64,000 nucleotides of DNA, taken from NCBI GenBank assembly GCA_963702175.1, contig OY969721.1, positions 930,001 to 994,000 on the forward strand. The letters are read 5' to 3'. The DNA comes from VRUE01 sp963702175 (lineage in GTDB: Bacteria > Actinomycetota > Thermoleophilia > Solirubrobacterales > 70-9). The translations under genes were made by a program, and so were the position numbers. This document shows, piece after piece, positions 26,257-35,152 of the stretch (position 1 is its first letter; each line of letters begins with the position of its first letter). Below the pieces are notes generated by a model. The model was not told where the DNA came from, did not search any database, and saw only the letters and a list, made by a program, of their open reading frames with translations.

Positions 26257-28530
26257 TCAGGCAGCCCGGGCAGGCGCTTGCCGGGCCGTGGGAAGAGACG
26301 CGTCGATGGCGCGCCGGTAGCCGTCCGCGAGCTGCCTCAGCGCCCGCTCCCAGGAGCGCCCGGCGGCGGCGCGAGTCGCGGAAGCGCCGAGGTGCCGGCG
26401 CAGCAGGGGCGAGGCGGCGAGCTGGAGGACGGCGCCGGCGAGATGATCGGCGTCGGGGCCGCAGAGCAGCCCCGTGTGACGGTTCTCGATCAGCGAAGCG
26501 GGACCGCCTTCGGCGACGGCGACGACCGGCAGCCCGCTGGCCCCGGCCTCGACGACCACCTGCCCGTAGGTGTCGGTCTGCGAGCAGAAGAGGAAGAGGT
26601 CAGCGCTGGCGTAGGCGCGAGCGAGCTCCTCGCCCTCGAGCCAACCGAGGAAGGTGACGCGCTCGCCGAGCCGCGAGCGCAGCTCACCTTCCTCGGGTCC
26701 CCCACCCGCCAGCAGAAGGTGCAGGCGCGGGTCGGCGCGGTGCGCCCGCTCGAAGCTCTCGGCGAGCAGGTCGACACCCTTCTCGCGCGTCAGCCGGCCG
26801 GCGTAGAGGACCTTCACCTCGCCCGGGTACTCGCCCGGGGCGGCCTTGCCCGGGTCGAAGCGGGAGACGTCGACCCCCCGCTCCCAGCGGCCGAGCCGGC
26901 CCTGGTCGACCCCGAGCCCGATCAGCGAGCGGTCCGCCGCCGGACTCGGCGAGAGAACCGTGGAAGGCGCTCCGTAGAAGGCGCCGAGAGCCGCAGTCGC
27001 CATCGCCTCGAGGCCGTCGTCGCCGCTGCGCAGTCCGGCGTAGGCGCCCAGCTCGGTGTGGTAGCTGCCGACCAGGGGCATGCCCGAGATGCGACTGAGC
27101 ATCGTCGCCGCGATGCCGGCCGGGCCTGGAGCAGTGACGTGAATCAGGTCGTAGCGCCCCTCCGCCAGGGTCTCGGCCAGGTCGGGTAGCCCGGGCACCC
27201 CCAGGCGCATCCCTTCGTAGAAGGGCACCTCGAGCTCGGCGCTCGCCGGGAGCCGGCGATCGACGCCGGCATCGGTGCCGACCACCTCAACCTCGAAGCC
27301 GGACACCCCGTGCTCGCGGATCTGGGCGATCGTCGTGGTCACCCCGTGCATCGCCTCGATCCCGTCGGCGATCAGCGCCACCCGCGGCTCGCTGCCGCGA
27401 GACGAAGCGAGCTTCGACTTCTCGGCACCGAGGAAGACGGTCGAGGGCACGTAGGGGACGGCCGGCACCAGCGCCTCGAAGAGCGTCCCGAACGCCGTCG
27501 CAGCCCCGCCGCCGGCGACGACAGATGCACCCTGTTGGACCGCGCTGCGCAAGCGCCGCTCGTGGATGCGGCGAGCCCGCCTGTAGAGCGCCGCATGGGA
27601 GAAGTCCTCCGACTGGAGGTGGTCGAGGAGGTCCCGCCCACGCAACTCCAGCCCGATCGATCGCAGCCAGGCCTCGAGCAGGGCGCGGGCGTCGTCGGGG
27701 CCGATGTCGCTCGCGACCTTGCCCTCGCGCGCTGCGCCCTCGCCGATCGTCCGCTGCGCGATCTTCAGCACCACCGACGGGTCAACCTCCCCGTCGCCAC
27801 CGACCGCACCGTCCAAGGTGAGCGCGCGAGTGGCCAGCGCCATCGCCGCGTGCGCCCACTTGGCGGCGCTGCCCTGCTCGCCGCCGGCCTCGGCCTCGCC
27901 GCGGCGCAGGTGTGAGAGAAACTCTTCCGGCGTGGCGGCGGCCGGCGCCTCGGTAAAGGTGCGGCCGATGTCCACGCCGGCGTGATCGTCGGAGCCGCCG
28001 ATTCCGGTCCCGCCGTGGGTGTCGATGTAGACGACAGCGGGCATGTTCAGCTCCGCGGCTCGCGACCCGTTGCGGACCTCCCAGACCGGAAACAGCTCCG
28101 CCAGGCGGCGCCGGTGGCGGCGGGTCAGGGGCGCGTCCACGTCGTAGAAGGGGTGAGCGAGAGCGCAGGCGATCTCGTTCTCACAAAGGTAGGCGGCACA
28201 GGCCTCTACATCGCCGGAATTGGCCTGCAGCCACTCGTGGTCCCCGGGAGTGATCCCGTAACAGAGGACGTGCACCGCCTGCGGCTCACCGGCGAAGCGA
28301 GCGGTCAGCTCCTCGGAGACGAAGCAATCGGGACGGTCGGACAGCTCCAGGCAGCCGTCGATCGTGTCGTGATCGGTGATCGTGACGAAGTCCATGCCCC
28401 GGCGCTTGGCCAGCTCGTAGACCTCCTCCGGCGGGGTCGCGCACTCGGGCAGTCCGAGCGAGCGCTGAACCCCGAGCCGCGAGAGCTGCGAGGCGGTGGA
28501 ATGGCAATGCATGTCTACTCGGGAAGTCAT
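26257..28530 (-). CDS. Fusion: PHP metal-dependent phosphoesterase plus GT4 glycosyltransferase
   Basis: A 757-aa protein. The N-terminal 260 residues are a PHP domain: DMHCHS, TITDHDTIDG, ALAHPFYDV and GGSDDHAG supply the metal ligands. A helical linker of about 110 residues follows. From about residue 385 a GT-B fold starts: GSYHTELGAY, LYAGRLTREKGVDLL and FLFCSQTDTYGQVVVEAGASGLPVV with the Glu-x7-Glu region typical of GT4. A good ribosome site (agggagga) precedes ATG 28530. It is first in the ppk operon and has a four-hexamer Pho box upstream. Teichoic, glycolipid or inositol-phosphate substrates are possible; this is inference. Confidence 0.88.
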   Translation of the reverse strand: MTSRVDMHCHSTASQLSRLGVQRSLGLPECATPPEEVYELAKRRGMDFVTITDHDTIDGCLELSDRPDCFVSEELTARFAGEPQAVHVLCYGITPGDHEWLQANSGDVEACAAYLCENEIACALAHPFYDVDAPLTRRHRRRLAELFPVWEVRNGSRAAELNMPAVVYIDTHGGTGIGGSDDHAGVDIGRTFTEAPAAATPEEFLSHLRRGEAEAGGEQGSAAKWAHAAMALATRALTLDGAVGGDGEVDPSVVLKIAQRTIGEGAAREGKVASDIGPDDARALLEAWLRSIGLELRGRDLLDHLQSEDFSHAALYRRARRIHERRLRSAVQQGASVVAGGGAATAFGTLFEALVPAVPYVPSTVFLGAEKSKLASSRGSEPRVALIADGIEAMHGVTTTIAQIREHGVSGFEVEVVGTDAGVDRRLPASAELEVPFYEGMRLGVPGLPDLAETLAEGRYDLIHVTAPGPAGIAATMLSRISGMPLVGSYHTELGAYAGLRSGDDGLEAMATAALGAFYGAPSTVLSPSPAADRSLIGLGVDQGRLGRWERGVDVSRFDPGKAAPGEYPGEVKVLYAGRLTREKGVDLLAESFERAHRADPRLHLLLAGGGPEEGELRSRLGERVTFLGWLEGEELARAYASADLFLFCSQTDTYGQVVVEAGASGLPVVAVAEGGPASLIENRHTGLLCGPDADHLAGAVLQLAASPLLRRHLGASATRAAAGRSWERALRQLADGYRRAIDASLPTARQAPARAA

Positions 28531-28593
28531 CGGCGTCCTCCCTGCTCGTATCGCTTCGGTCTCCTTCAGATTCCGCTAAGAGCAGGGAAAACT

Positions 28594-28632
28594 TGTGAAA
28601 CAGCGGGTAATTACCCGTGAAGATCGTGTGAC
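28594..28632 (-). promoter_or_regulatory. Pho box before the PHP-GT/ppk/pit operon
   Basis: Read on the minus strand: GTCACA-N5-TTCACG-N5-TTACCC-N5-TTCACA, four hexamers at an exact 11-base period, about 65-100 bases upstream of ATG 28530. The period and the TTCAC core match actinobacterial PhoP-binding direct repeats. Confidence 0.65.
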
Positions 28633-28634
28633 CG

Positions 28635-29054
28635 CTAGAGGGCGCTTTCGAGCGCAGCCCAGGTGCCTCTGCTTGCCTCGACCTGGCAGACGCCGTGGAA
28701 GCAGCGAAAGACCTCCTCGCGCCGAGTCCGCAACCGCTCCTCCAGTGACTCGATCCCCTCTATGCGCGGCAGCATCACGTCGCAGTCGTGGATCTCGCCC
28801 AGCAGGCGCTGCAGCTCCTTCGCCGCCTCGTGCACTGCCTTCGCCTCCTCGCTGAAACAACCCTCGACGATCTCGAGCACGTAGCGCAGCCGCTTGGCGG
28901 CGATCCGCAGGTCGTGCTGGGCGGTCGCCGACGACGAATCAAGCGCCGGCTGGACGAGCGAGCGCAGCTCGTCGAGCCGGGTCTGAACGATCCGCGCCGC
29001 ATTCGGCCGCAAAGGCCCCTCGGGCTCCAAGCCCTTGACCCTGTATGGCTTCAC
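28635..29054 (-). CDS. CHAD-domain protein, C-terminal half
   Basis: A 139-aa helical protein with the second conserved CHAD helix AQHDLRIAAKRLRYVLEIVEGCF and the later LGEIHDCDVMLPRIEG. CHAD domains bind polyphosphate through such basic helices. A full domain has two such halves in one chain; here the other half is the overlapping upstream gene (ATGA overlap). It ends about 100 bases before the PHP-GT start. Confidence 0.8.
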   Translation of the reverse strand: MKPYRVKGLEPEGPLRPNAARIVQTRLDELRSLVQPALDSSSATAQHDLRIAAKRLRYVLEIVEGCFSEEAKAVHEAAKELQRLLGEIHDCDVMLPRIEGIESLEERLRTRREEVFRCFHGVCQVEASRGTWAALESAL

Positions 29055-29521
29055 GATGTCGCCTCGACCAGCTTCTCGAGTCGGCGGCGCAGCTTCTTCA
29101 ACCGCTTCCGCTTCACGAACGGCCGCAGCCGCTCGTTGGCGGAGCGCTGCTCCTCACGCAGCGACTCGATCCGGATGGCGAGCATCCCGCGATCGGCCCC
29201 AGACAGCTCGCCCCCGAAGCCTTCGAGTAACTCGATCGAGACGTCGCGGTCGCGGCGCTCCCCGAGCGCGTCGGCCAGCGCCTTGACCCGCTTCAACGCC
29301 TTGCGATGGCGCTTACGGGGGAAGCAGGACTCGAACACCTCCATCGCGGCGCGCAGGCGGCGCGTCGCCACCCGCATGTCGTGGAGCCGCTCGATCTCAC
29401 CGAGGTCGAGGACGCCGCGTGAGTGCTCGAAGACCTCCGCCGCTCGCACTTCGACGACCCTTGCCGCGGCGAGCGAGAAGGGCTCGTCGCACTCGAGCTC
29501 GACCTCGCGGGCGCGCGCCAC
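29051..29521 (-). CDS. CHAD-domain protein, N-terminal half
   Basis: A 156-aa protein with the first CHAD signature IERLHDMRVATRRLRAAMEVFESCF and LGERRDRDVSIELLEGF. The last 30 residues are very basic (KRKRLKKLRRRLEKL). GTG start 29521. Its stop overlaps the next half by four bases, so the two are made in a fixed ratio and probably assemble into one polyphosphate-binding unit. Confidence 0.8.
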   Translation of the reverse strand: MARAREVELECDEPFSLAAARVVEVRAAEVFEHSRGVLDLGEIERLHDMRVATRRLRAAMEVFESCFPRKRHRKALKRVKALADALGERRDRDVSIELLEGFGGELSGADRGMLAIRIESLREEQRSANERLRPFVKRKRLKKLRRRLEKLVEATS

Positions 29522-29543
29522 GCGGGCAGGCTAGCGGACGGGC

Positions 29544-30452
29544 TCAGGCGGCGAGGCGGGCGGGTGAGGAGCCGTTGGCGCTGCCGTTGAGGAGATCGAG
29601 GATGACGCCCTCGCGCAACCCGCCCTTGCCGATCTGGAGCGGCTGGCCGAGCAGCTCGGAGAGCTTCTCGAGCAGCAGCACGCCGGTGGCGAGGATCCGC
29701 ACTCGTTCGGGGTCGAGCTCGAAACGGCGGGCGACGTCCGCCGCGGGGTCGCCGCAGAGCACGCGGATCCCCCGCTCCAGGGTCTCGTACTCGAGCACGG
29801 CTCCGACCAGGCGACGCAACGAGGTGGCGCTGCCGCCGACCGCGACCGCCTGCGCCGGCCGTTCGATCTCGACTCCTTCGAAGATCTCGTCGATGCGGTC
29901 GCGGACCTTGCGGATCTCCGCCGCCGAGGGCGGATCCGAGGCGATCATCTCGTCGGCGAGGGCGCCGGAGCCGACCCGCCAGGAGCGAACCTCCTCGACG
30001 CCGCCGGGCACGGTGCCGAGGATCACCTCGCTGGAGCCGCCGCCAACGTCGACGACTCCGACCTTGCCCTCGACCGGATGACCCAGAGTCTTGGTCGCGC
30101 CGATAAAGGAGAGCCGCCCCTCCTCCTCCTCGCTGAGGATGTCGACCGGGACCCCGGAAGCGGCCGCGATTGCTTCCGCGACCTCCTCCCCGTTGACGGC
30201 CTCACGCACTGCAGCGGTCGCCACCGAGCGGATCGTCTCCGCCCCCAGCTCCCGCGCCAAGCGGACCTGGGTGGCGACGACCTCGCATACTTCCTCGACC
30301 TTCTCCGGCAGGATCGCCCCGTCCGCGTCGAGCGCCTTGTTGATCCGCGTATAGGCCCGCTGCTCCATCACCTTCTTCAACTGCCCATCCACAGGCTCAG
30401 CGACGAGCACGCGCGTCGTATTACTGCCTATATCTATGGCGGCGCAGAGCAT
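29544..30452 (-). CDS. ppx: Exopolyphosphatase/guanosine pentaphosphatase (Ppx/GppA)
   Basis: A 302-aa ASKHA-fold enzyme. The motifs AAIDIGSNTTRVLVAE, VATAAVREAVNG, LSEEEEGRLSFIGA and VVDVGGGSSEV are complete. It releases phosphate from polyphosphate or removes the gamma phosphate of pppGpp. ATG 30452 is chosen because the open frame upstream crosses repeat A and has no coding look. It is short, like the single-unit actinobacterial enzymes. Confidence 0.92.
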   Translation of the reverse strand: MLCAAIDIGSNTTRVLVAEPVDGQLKKVMEQRAYTRINKALDADGAILPEKVEEVCEVVATQVRLARELGAETIRSVATAAVREAVNGEEVAEAIAAASGVPVDILSEEEEGRLSFIGATKTLGHPVEGKVGVVDVGGGSSEVILGTVPGGVEEVRSWRVGSGALADEMIASDPPSAAEIRKVRDRIDEIFEGVEIERPAQAVAVGGSATSLRRLVGAVLEYETLERGIRVLCGDPAADVARRFELDPERVRILATGVLLLEKLSELLGQPLQIGKGGLREGVILDLLNGSANGSSPARLAA

Positions 30453-30501
30453 GCGGGCGTCTTTCAGATGTTCCCAGAGACATCGGATCTCACACGTGGC
30501 T

Positions 30502-30580
30502 CGCGCGGGTGGCCCGGGGAGGGAGGTCGAGGACGTAGACCTCGCCCGCAGGCCTCCCTCCCCGGGACAGGACCCGCGCG
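30502..30580. repeat. Palindromic repeat family A, copy 2
   Basis: Outer arms cgcgcgggt (30502-30510) and acccgcgcg (30572-30580) and inner arms cccggggagggagg (30513-30526) and its complement (30553-30566) are perfect. The reverse complement aligns with the copy at 2159-2240. It begins four bases after the phoU stop, as a 3'-end hairpin would. Confidence 0.75.
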
Positions 30581-30583
30581 CCG

Positions 30584-31273
30584 CTACGCACTGGGATGTG
30601 AGGCGTCCTCGAACTCCCGAAAGAGCCCGGTGACGACGAAGGCGACCTGCTCGCCGATGTCGACGGCGTTGTCGCCGATCCGCTCGATCGCCCGTGCCGC
30701 CAACAGCATCGTCATCGCCCACTCGCGCTTGTCGGCGTCGTCGCCGATCTCGAGCGCCAGGTGGAAGCACTCGCGGTTGAGGTTGTCGACGACGTCGTCC
30801 TGGCGCACCAAGTCGCGGGCCATCTCAACGTCACGATCTTCGAAGGCCCGCTTCGCCTGGCTGATCAGGGTGCGGGTCTGCTTGCCCATGGTGAGGATCC
30901 GGCTCACCATCTCCGGGTCGGCCGGTGGCTCGTTGCCGCTCAGCGGCAACAGCTTGCAGATGTTCACGCACTGGTCGCCCATCCGCTCGATGCACTTCAG
31001 CACGTGCAGCAGGGCCGAGATCAGCCGCAGGTCGGTCGCCACCGGCGACTGCGTCGCCAGCAGCGTGATCAACGCCTGGTGGACCTCGAGGTAGCGACCG
31101 TCGATGCGGTCGTCATCGGCGATCACCAGTTGGGCTAGCTCGACGTCCTGCTGCTCGACCGCTTCCATCGTCCGTTCCAGCGCAGCGCTGACCAGGTCGA
31201 GGCCGCCGAGGGCGCTTACCTCGAGCCGCTCCAACTCTTCCTGGTAGTGGATCCGCGTTTCGGTGGGAGCCAT
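30584..31273 (-). CDS. phoU: Phosphate transport regulator PhoU
   Basis: A 229-aa all-helical protein made of two three-helix bundles, with the metal motifs IERMGDQCVNI and IERIGDNAVDIGE. PhoU links Pst transport state to the PhoR/PhoP system and curbs uptake. Its ATG overlaps the pstB stop (TGATG). Last gene of pstSCAB-phoU; repeat A follows. Confidence 0.95.
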   Translation of the reverse strand: MAPTETRIHYQEELERLEVSALGGLDLVSAALERTMEAVEQQDVELAQLVIADDDRIDGRYLEVHQALITLLATQSPVATDLRLISALLHVLKCIERMGDQCVNICKLLPLSGNEPPADPEMVSRILTMGKQTRTLISQAKRAFEDRDVEMARDLVRQDDVVDNLNRECFHLALEIGDDADKREWAMTMLLAARAIERIGDNAVDIGEQVAFVVTGLFREFEDASHPSA

Positions 31274-32178
31274 CAGCCCACCTTGCCGGAGACGTAGTCC
31301 TCGGTTCGCTGGTCCTTCGGGTTGGTGAAGATCTTTTCCGTCTCGTCGTACTCGACCAGGCGACCCCAGCGGTTGTCCTCGTCGGCGTCGAGCTCGACCA
31401 TGAGGAAGGCGGTGCGGTCGGAGACGCGCGCCGCCTGCTGCATGTTGTGGGTGACGATGACGATCGAGAATTCCTGCTTCAGCTCGACCATCAAGTCCTC
31501 GATCTTGCCGGTCGAGATCGGGTCGAGCGCCGAGCAGGGCTCATCCATCAGGATCGTGTCGGGCTCGACCGCGATGCAGCGGGCGATGCAGAGGCGCTGC
31601 TGCTGGCCGCCCGAGAGGCCAAATGCGTTGCTGTCGAGCCGGTCCTTGACCTCGTCCCAGAGCGCCGCCCCGCGCAGGGCTTTCTCGACCGTCGCGTCGA
31701 GGTCGTCCTTGCGGCCGAGGATACGCGGGCCGAAGGCGACGTTGTCGTAGATCGACTTGGGAAACGGGTTGGGCTTCTGGAAGACCATGCCGATCAGCTT
31801 GCGCACCTGGACCGGATCGACCTGCGGCCCGTAGAGGTCCTCGCTGTGGTAGAGCAGCTCGCCCTGCACTTCGGCCCCGGGAATCAGGTCGTTCATGCGA
31901 TTGAGACAGCGCAGCAGGGTGCTCTTGCCGCAGCCCGACGGGCCGATCATCGCGGTCACATCCTTGCGGTGGATGTCCATCGAGATGCTCTTCACAGCGG
32001 CGACGCCGCTGTAGCGCACGTCGACGCCCTTCAGCTCGAAGACCTTCTCCTTGCTGCTCCCACCGCGGTGCTGGAACTCATCCGGTCGCACGGCGATTCC
32101 TGCCCGCGCGGCGGCCGCTTCGCGCGTCTCGCGCCCGGTCTCCGCTCTGCTCTCGTCTTGCGCCATCTTCTCGATCAC
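31273..32178 (-). CDS. pstB: Phosphate ABC transporter ATP-binding protein
   Basis: A 301-aa ATPase with Walker A IGPSGCGKSTLLRCLNRMND, the PstB-specific GMVFQKPNPFPKSIYDNV, signature FGLSGGQQQRLCIAR, Walker B ILMDEPCSALDP and VTHNMQQA. An N-terminal extension of about 45 residues before the first strand is unusual; starting at the in-frame ATG 32166 shortens it by only four residues. Confidence 0.96.
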   Translation of the reverse strand: MIEKMAQDESRAETGRETREAAAARAGIAVRPDEFQHRGGSSKEKVFELKGVDVRYSGVAAVKSISMDIHRKDVTAMIGPSGCGKSTLLRCLNRMNDLIPGAEVQGELLYHSEDLYGPQVDPVQVRKLIGMVFQKPNPFPKSIYDNVAFGPRILGRKDDLDATVEKALRGAALWDEVKDRLDSNAFGLSGGQQQRLCIARCIAVEPDTILMDEPCSALDPISTGKIEDLMVELKQEFSIVIVTHNMQQAARVSDRTAFLMVELDADEDNRWGRLVEYDETEKIFTNPKDQRTEDYVSGKVG

Positions 32179-32188
32179 CCTAGCCCAC

Positions 32189-33133
32189 CTACCAACGCTG
32201 CTCGTAACGATTTCGTAGCCAGATCGCGAAGGAGTTCATCACCAGCAGCACGGCGAGCAGGACGATGATCCCGGCGAAGGCGAGCGCCTGGAACTCCTCC
32301 TGCGGGCGCAGCGCGTAATTGAAGATCTGCACCGGCATCGCCGAGTAGCCGTCGGGTGAGAACGGCGTTGGGTCGAAGGTGACGAAGACGGTCGCGCCGA
32401 CCAGGAGCAGCGGCGCCGTCTCGCCCAGCGCCCGCGAGACGGCGAGGATGACGCCGGTCGCGATCCCTGGGATAGACGCCGGCAGCACCTGCGAGCGGAT
32501 CGTCTGCCACTGCGTCGCGCCCAACGCCAGCGATCCCTGGCGGATCGAGTCGGGAACCGCCTTGATCGCCTCGCGGGCGACGATGATCACCATCGGCAGC
32601 ACCAGCAGGGCCAGGGTGAGCGAGCCGGCGATGAGGATGAAGCCGAGGTCGAGCGGCCCGCGCACGATGAAGGCCAGACCGAGGATGCCATAGATGATCG
32701 AGGGCACCGCCGCCAGGTTCTGGATGTTGACCTCGATCAGCCGGTTCCACCAGCGGGTCTTGTCGGCGTACTCCTCGAGGTAGATCGCGGCGCCGATGCC
32801 GACCGGCACGACGAAGACGATCACCCCGGCGATCAGCTCCAACGAGCCGATGATCGCCGGCCGGAAGCCGGCTTTCTCGGGGAAGATGGTCGAGGGCGGG
32901 TTGGTGATCAGATCCGGGCTGAGCGCCGGAGCGCCTTCGACGAAGGCCTGGATCAGCAGGGCGAGCAGCCCGGCGAGAGCGATGACGACGGCGAGCAACA
33001 GCAGGCCGGCGAAAGCCGCGTTGCGGATCACGTCGCCGCGCGGCTGGTCGCGCAGCATCGCCGCAGTGGTGGCGCGAGCGCCGGCGATCGCCAGGCGGTT
33101 GCGAGGCGTCACTGACGGCGGCCCGTCGCTCAC
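32189..33133 (-). CDS. pstA: Phosphate ABC transporter permease PstA
   Basis: A 314-aa permease with six helices and the permease loop VPDSIRQGSLALGATQWQTI followed by ALGETAPLLLVGA. PstA-type PSIIYGILGLAFI is present. GTG start overlaps the pstC stop by four bases. Confidence 0.94.
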   Translation of the reverse strand: MSDGPPSVTPRNRLAIAGARATTAAMLRDQPRGDVIRNAAFAGLLLLAVVIALAGLLALLIQAFVEGAPALSPDLITNPPSTIFPEKAGFRPAIIGSLELIAGVIVFVVPVGIGAAIYLEEYADKTRWWNRLIEVNIQNLAAVPSIIYGILGLAFIVRGPLDLGFILIAGSLTLALLVLPMVIIVAREAIKAVPDSIRQGSLALGATQWQTIRSQVLPASIPGIATGVILAVSRALGETAPLLLVGATVFVTFDPTPFSPDGYSAMPVQIFNYALRPQEEFQALAFAGIIVLLAVLLVMNSFAIWLRNRYEQRW

Positions 33134-34047
33134 TCGTAGACCTCGCGGTACTTGCGGGTCAGCCTGATGCTGATCGCATTCATCGCCAGCGTGATGACGA
33201 AGAGCACGGCGCCGACGGCGAAGACCGACTTGTAGTCGAGCGAGCCGGTCGAGATGTCACCGGTCGCCGTGGTGGCGATATAGGCGGTCATCGTTTGGAT
33301 CGATTCGACCGGGTTGAGGGTGAAGTTCGGGGTCGAGCCGGCGGCGATGAGGACGATCATCGTCTCACCGAGAGCGCGCGAGATCGCCAGCACCACCGAG
33401 GCGACGATGCCCGAGAGCGCCGCCGGGAAGATCACCCGCACCGCCACCTTGGCCCGGGTCGCGCCGAGCGCGTAGGCGCCCTCGCGCAGGCCGCGGGGCA
33501 CGGCCGACATCGCGTCGTCGGAGATCGAGGCGATGATCGGCACCACCATCAGGCCAAGGCCGAGGCTGGCGGCAAGCGCCATGAACGGCTTGCCGACGGC
33601 GCCGCCGAGGAACTCGCCCGGCCAGAGCGGCTGGATGATCTCGGGCAGGATGAAGGTGAGGGCGAAGATGCCGATCGCCACGGTGGGGATGCCGGCGAGA
33701 ACCTCGAGCACCGGCTTCACCGTCTTGCGCACCCGCGGGCTGGCGTACTCGCTGAGATAGACGGCGGTGCCGAGGCCGATCGGGATCGCGAAGAGCATTG
33801 CCCAGAGCGTCACGTTGAGGGTGCCGGCGACGATCGCCAGCACGCCGAAGCTGGGCGGCTCGAACTGGGGCGTCCAGTCGATGCCGAAGAAGAACTCCTT
33901 GGCTGGGACGATCTCGAAGAAGCCGATCATCGGGCCGAGCAGAGAGAAGACGATCGCCGTCGTGGTGAGGACGGAGATGATGCCGCAGGCGGCGAGAAGG
34001 CCCTGGATGACCTTCTCGCCGTAGCGGGGCTTGGAAGCCTGCAGCAA
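33130..34047 (-). CDS. pstC: Phosphate ABC transporter permease PstC
   Basis: A 305-aa permease. It shows LLGPMIGFFEIVP, GIPTVAIGIFALTF, the loop VPRGLREGAYALGATRAKVA and ALGETMIVLIAAG. TTG start eight bases after pstS. Together with PstA it forms the channel fed by PstS. Confidence 0.94.
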   Translation of the reverse strand: MLQASKPRYGEKVIQGLLAACGIISVLTTTAIVFSLLGPMIGFFEIVPAKEFFFGIDWTPQFEPPSFGVLAIVAGTLNVTLWAMLFAIPIGLGTAVYLSEYASPRVRKTVKPVLEVLAGIPTVAIGIFALTFILPEIIQPLWPGEFLGGAVGKPFMALAASLGLGLMVVPIIASISDDAMSAVPRGLREGAYALGATRAKVAVRVIFPAALSGIVASVVLAISRALGETMIVLIAAGSTPNFTLNPVESIQTMTAYIATTATGDISTGSLDYKSVFAVGAVLFVITLAMNAISIRLTRKYREVYE

Positions 34048-34055
34048 CTAACTAC

Positions 34056-35006
34056 CTACCCGAGTTTCGCGGTCGCGTTCTTAGACGCTTGCAACTGCTC
34101 TTCGGTCAGCGGGATGAAGCCAACCGCTTCGGCGACTTCGTTGACGTTGTCGAGGTAGTAATCGACGAACGCCTTCACCTCGGGCTTTTCCAACGCTTCG
34201 CCGCTCGGGTAGATGAAGAGCGGCCGGCTCAGCGGCACGTATTCGTCATTCTGCGCGGTTTCGGCCGACGGAGCGACGCAGCCTTTGCCGCCGTCGACTT
34301 CGAGCGCCTTCAGCGCGTCTTCGTTCTCCTGGTAGAAGGAGTAGCCGAAGTAGCCCATACCGCCCGGGGCGCCCTCGACGCCGGTGACGGTGGCGTTGTC
34401 GTTCTCGCCGACGTTGTTGTAGTCCTTGCGCGAGGCGCCCTCCTCACCGTTGATTTCTTCGGTGAAGTAGTCGAACGTGCCGGAATCGGTGCCCGGGCCG
34501 AAGAGCGCCAGCTCCTCGTCGAATTCCTCTTTCAGGCCGGGGATCTGGCTCCAGTTGGAGAGGTCGGAGTCGGGGCCCCAAACAGCGCTGAGCTGGTCGA
34601 CCGTGAGGCAGTTGACCGGGTTCTCGGGGTTGACGACGACGGTCATCGCGTCGGTGGCGACTCGCACCTCCTCGTAGGTGATGCCCTGCTTCTCGCAGGC
34701 TTCGACCTCTTCGGGCTCGATCGCGCGGGAGGCGTCGGAGATCGAGGTCTCCCCGGCGCAGAACTTTTCGAAGCCGCCGCCGGTTCCGGAGGTGCCGACC
34801 GTCACCTTGACGCCCGAGTTCTCGGCTTCGAACTGCTCGGCGACCGCCTCGGTGAGCGGCGCCACAGTGCTCGAGCCGTCGATACGGATCGAGCCGGAGA
34901 GGTCCCCGCCACCGCCCGCCGTGCTTTCGTCATCGCCACAGGCCGCAACGCCGAGCGCCAGAACCGACGCGGAGGCGATGACCATGAGCCACTTAGAGAT
35001 AGTCAA
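34056..35006 (-). CDS. pstS: Phosphate-binding lipoprotein PstS
   Basis: A 316-aa lipoprotein with signal MTISKWLMVIASASVLAL and lipobox G-V-A-A-C. The phosphate loops IDGSSTVAPLTEA, GTSGTGGGFEKFC, DASRAI and FGPGTDSGTFDYF are clear. TTG 35006 is taken as start because aaggag lies seven to eight bases before it; ATG 34985 would leave that site too far away. A four-hexamer Pho box stands upstream. Confidence 0.95.
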   Translation of the reverse strand: MTISKWLMVIASASVLALGVAACGDDESTAGGGGDLSGSIRIDGSSTVAPLTEAVAEQFEAENSGVKVTVGTSGTGGGFEKFCAGETSISDASRAIEPEEVEACEKQGITYEEVRVATDAMTVVVNPENPVNCLTVDQLSAVWGPDSDLSNWSQIPGLKEEFDEELALFGPGTDSGTFDYFTEEINGEEGASRKDYNNVGENDNATVTGVEGAPGGMGYFGYSFYQENEDALKALEVDGGKGCVAPSAETAQNDEYVPLSRPLFIYPSGEALEKPEVKAFVDYYLDNVNEVAEAVGFIPLTEEQLQASKNATAKLG

Positions 35007-35090
35007 CTCTGTCTCCTTCTGATTTGTTGCTCCGATTGCCGGCCCTGGGGCCGATGCCAGCGCCACCCTCGCAGCGGTCCCTAGGCAGCT

Positions 35091-35129
35091 TGTTACCTGC
35101 CTGTATCGAGCGTGTGAAAAAGATGTAAA
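35091..35129 (-). promoter_or_regulatory. Pho box before pstS
   Basis: Read on the minus strand: TTTACA-N5-TTCACA-N5-GATACA-N5-GTAACA, four hexamers ending in ACA at an exact 11-base period. The last one is 84 bases before the TTG start of pstS. This matches the direct-repeat layout of PhoP sites. Confidence 0.7.
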
Positions 35130-35152
35130 AGAGGCCAAGTCGACCGGGGCGC

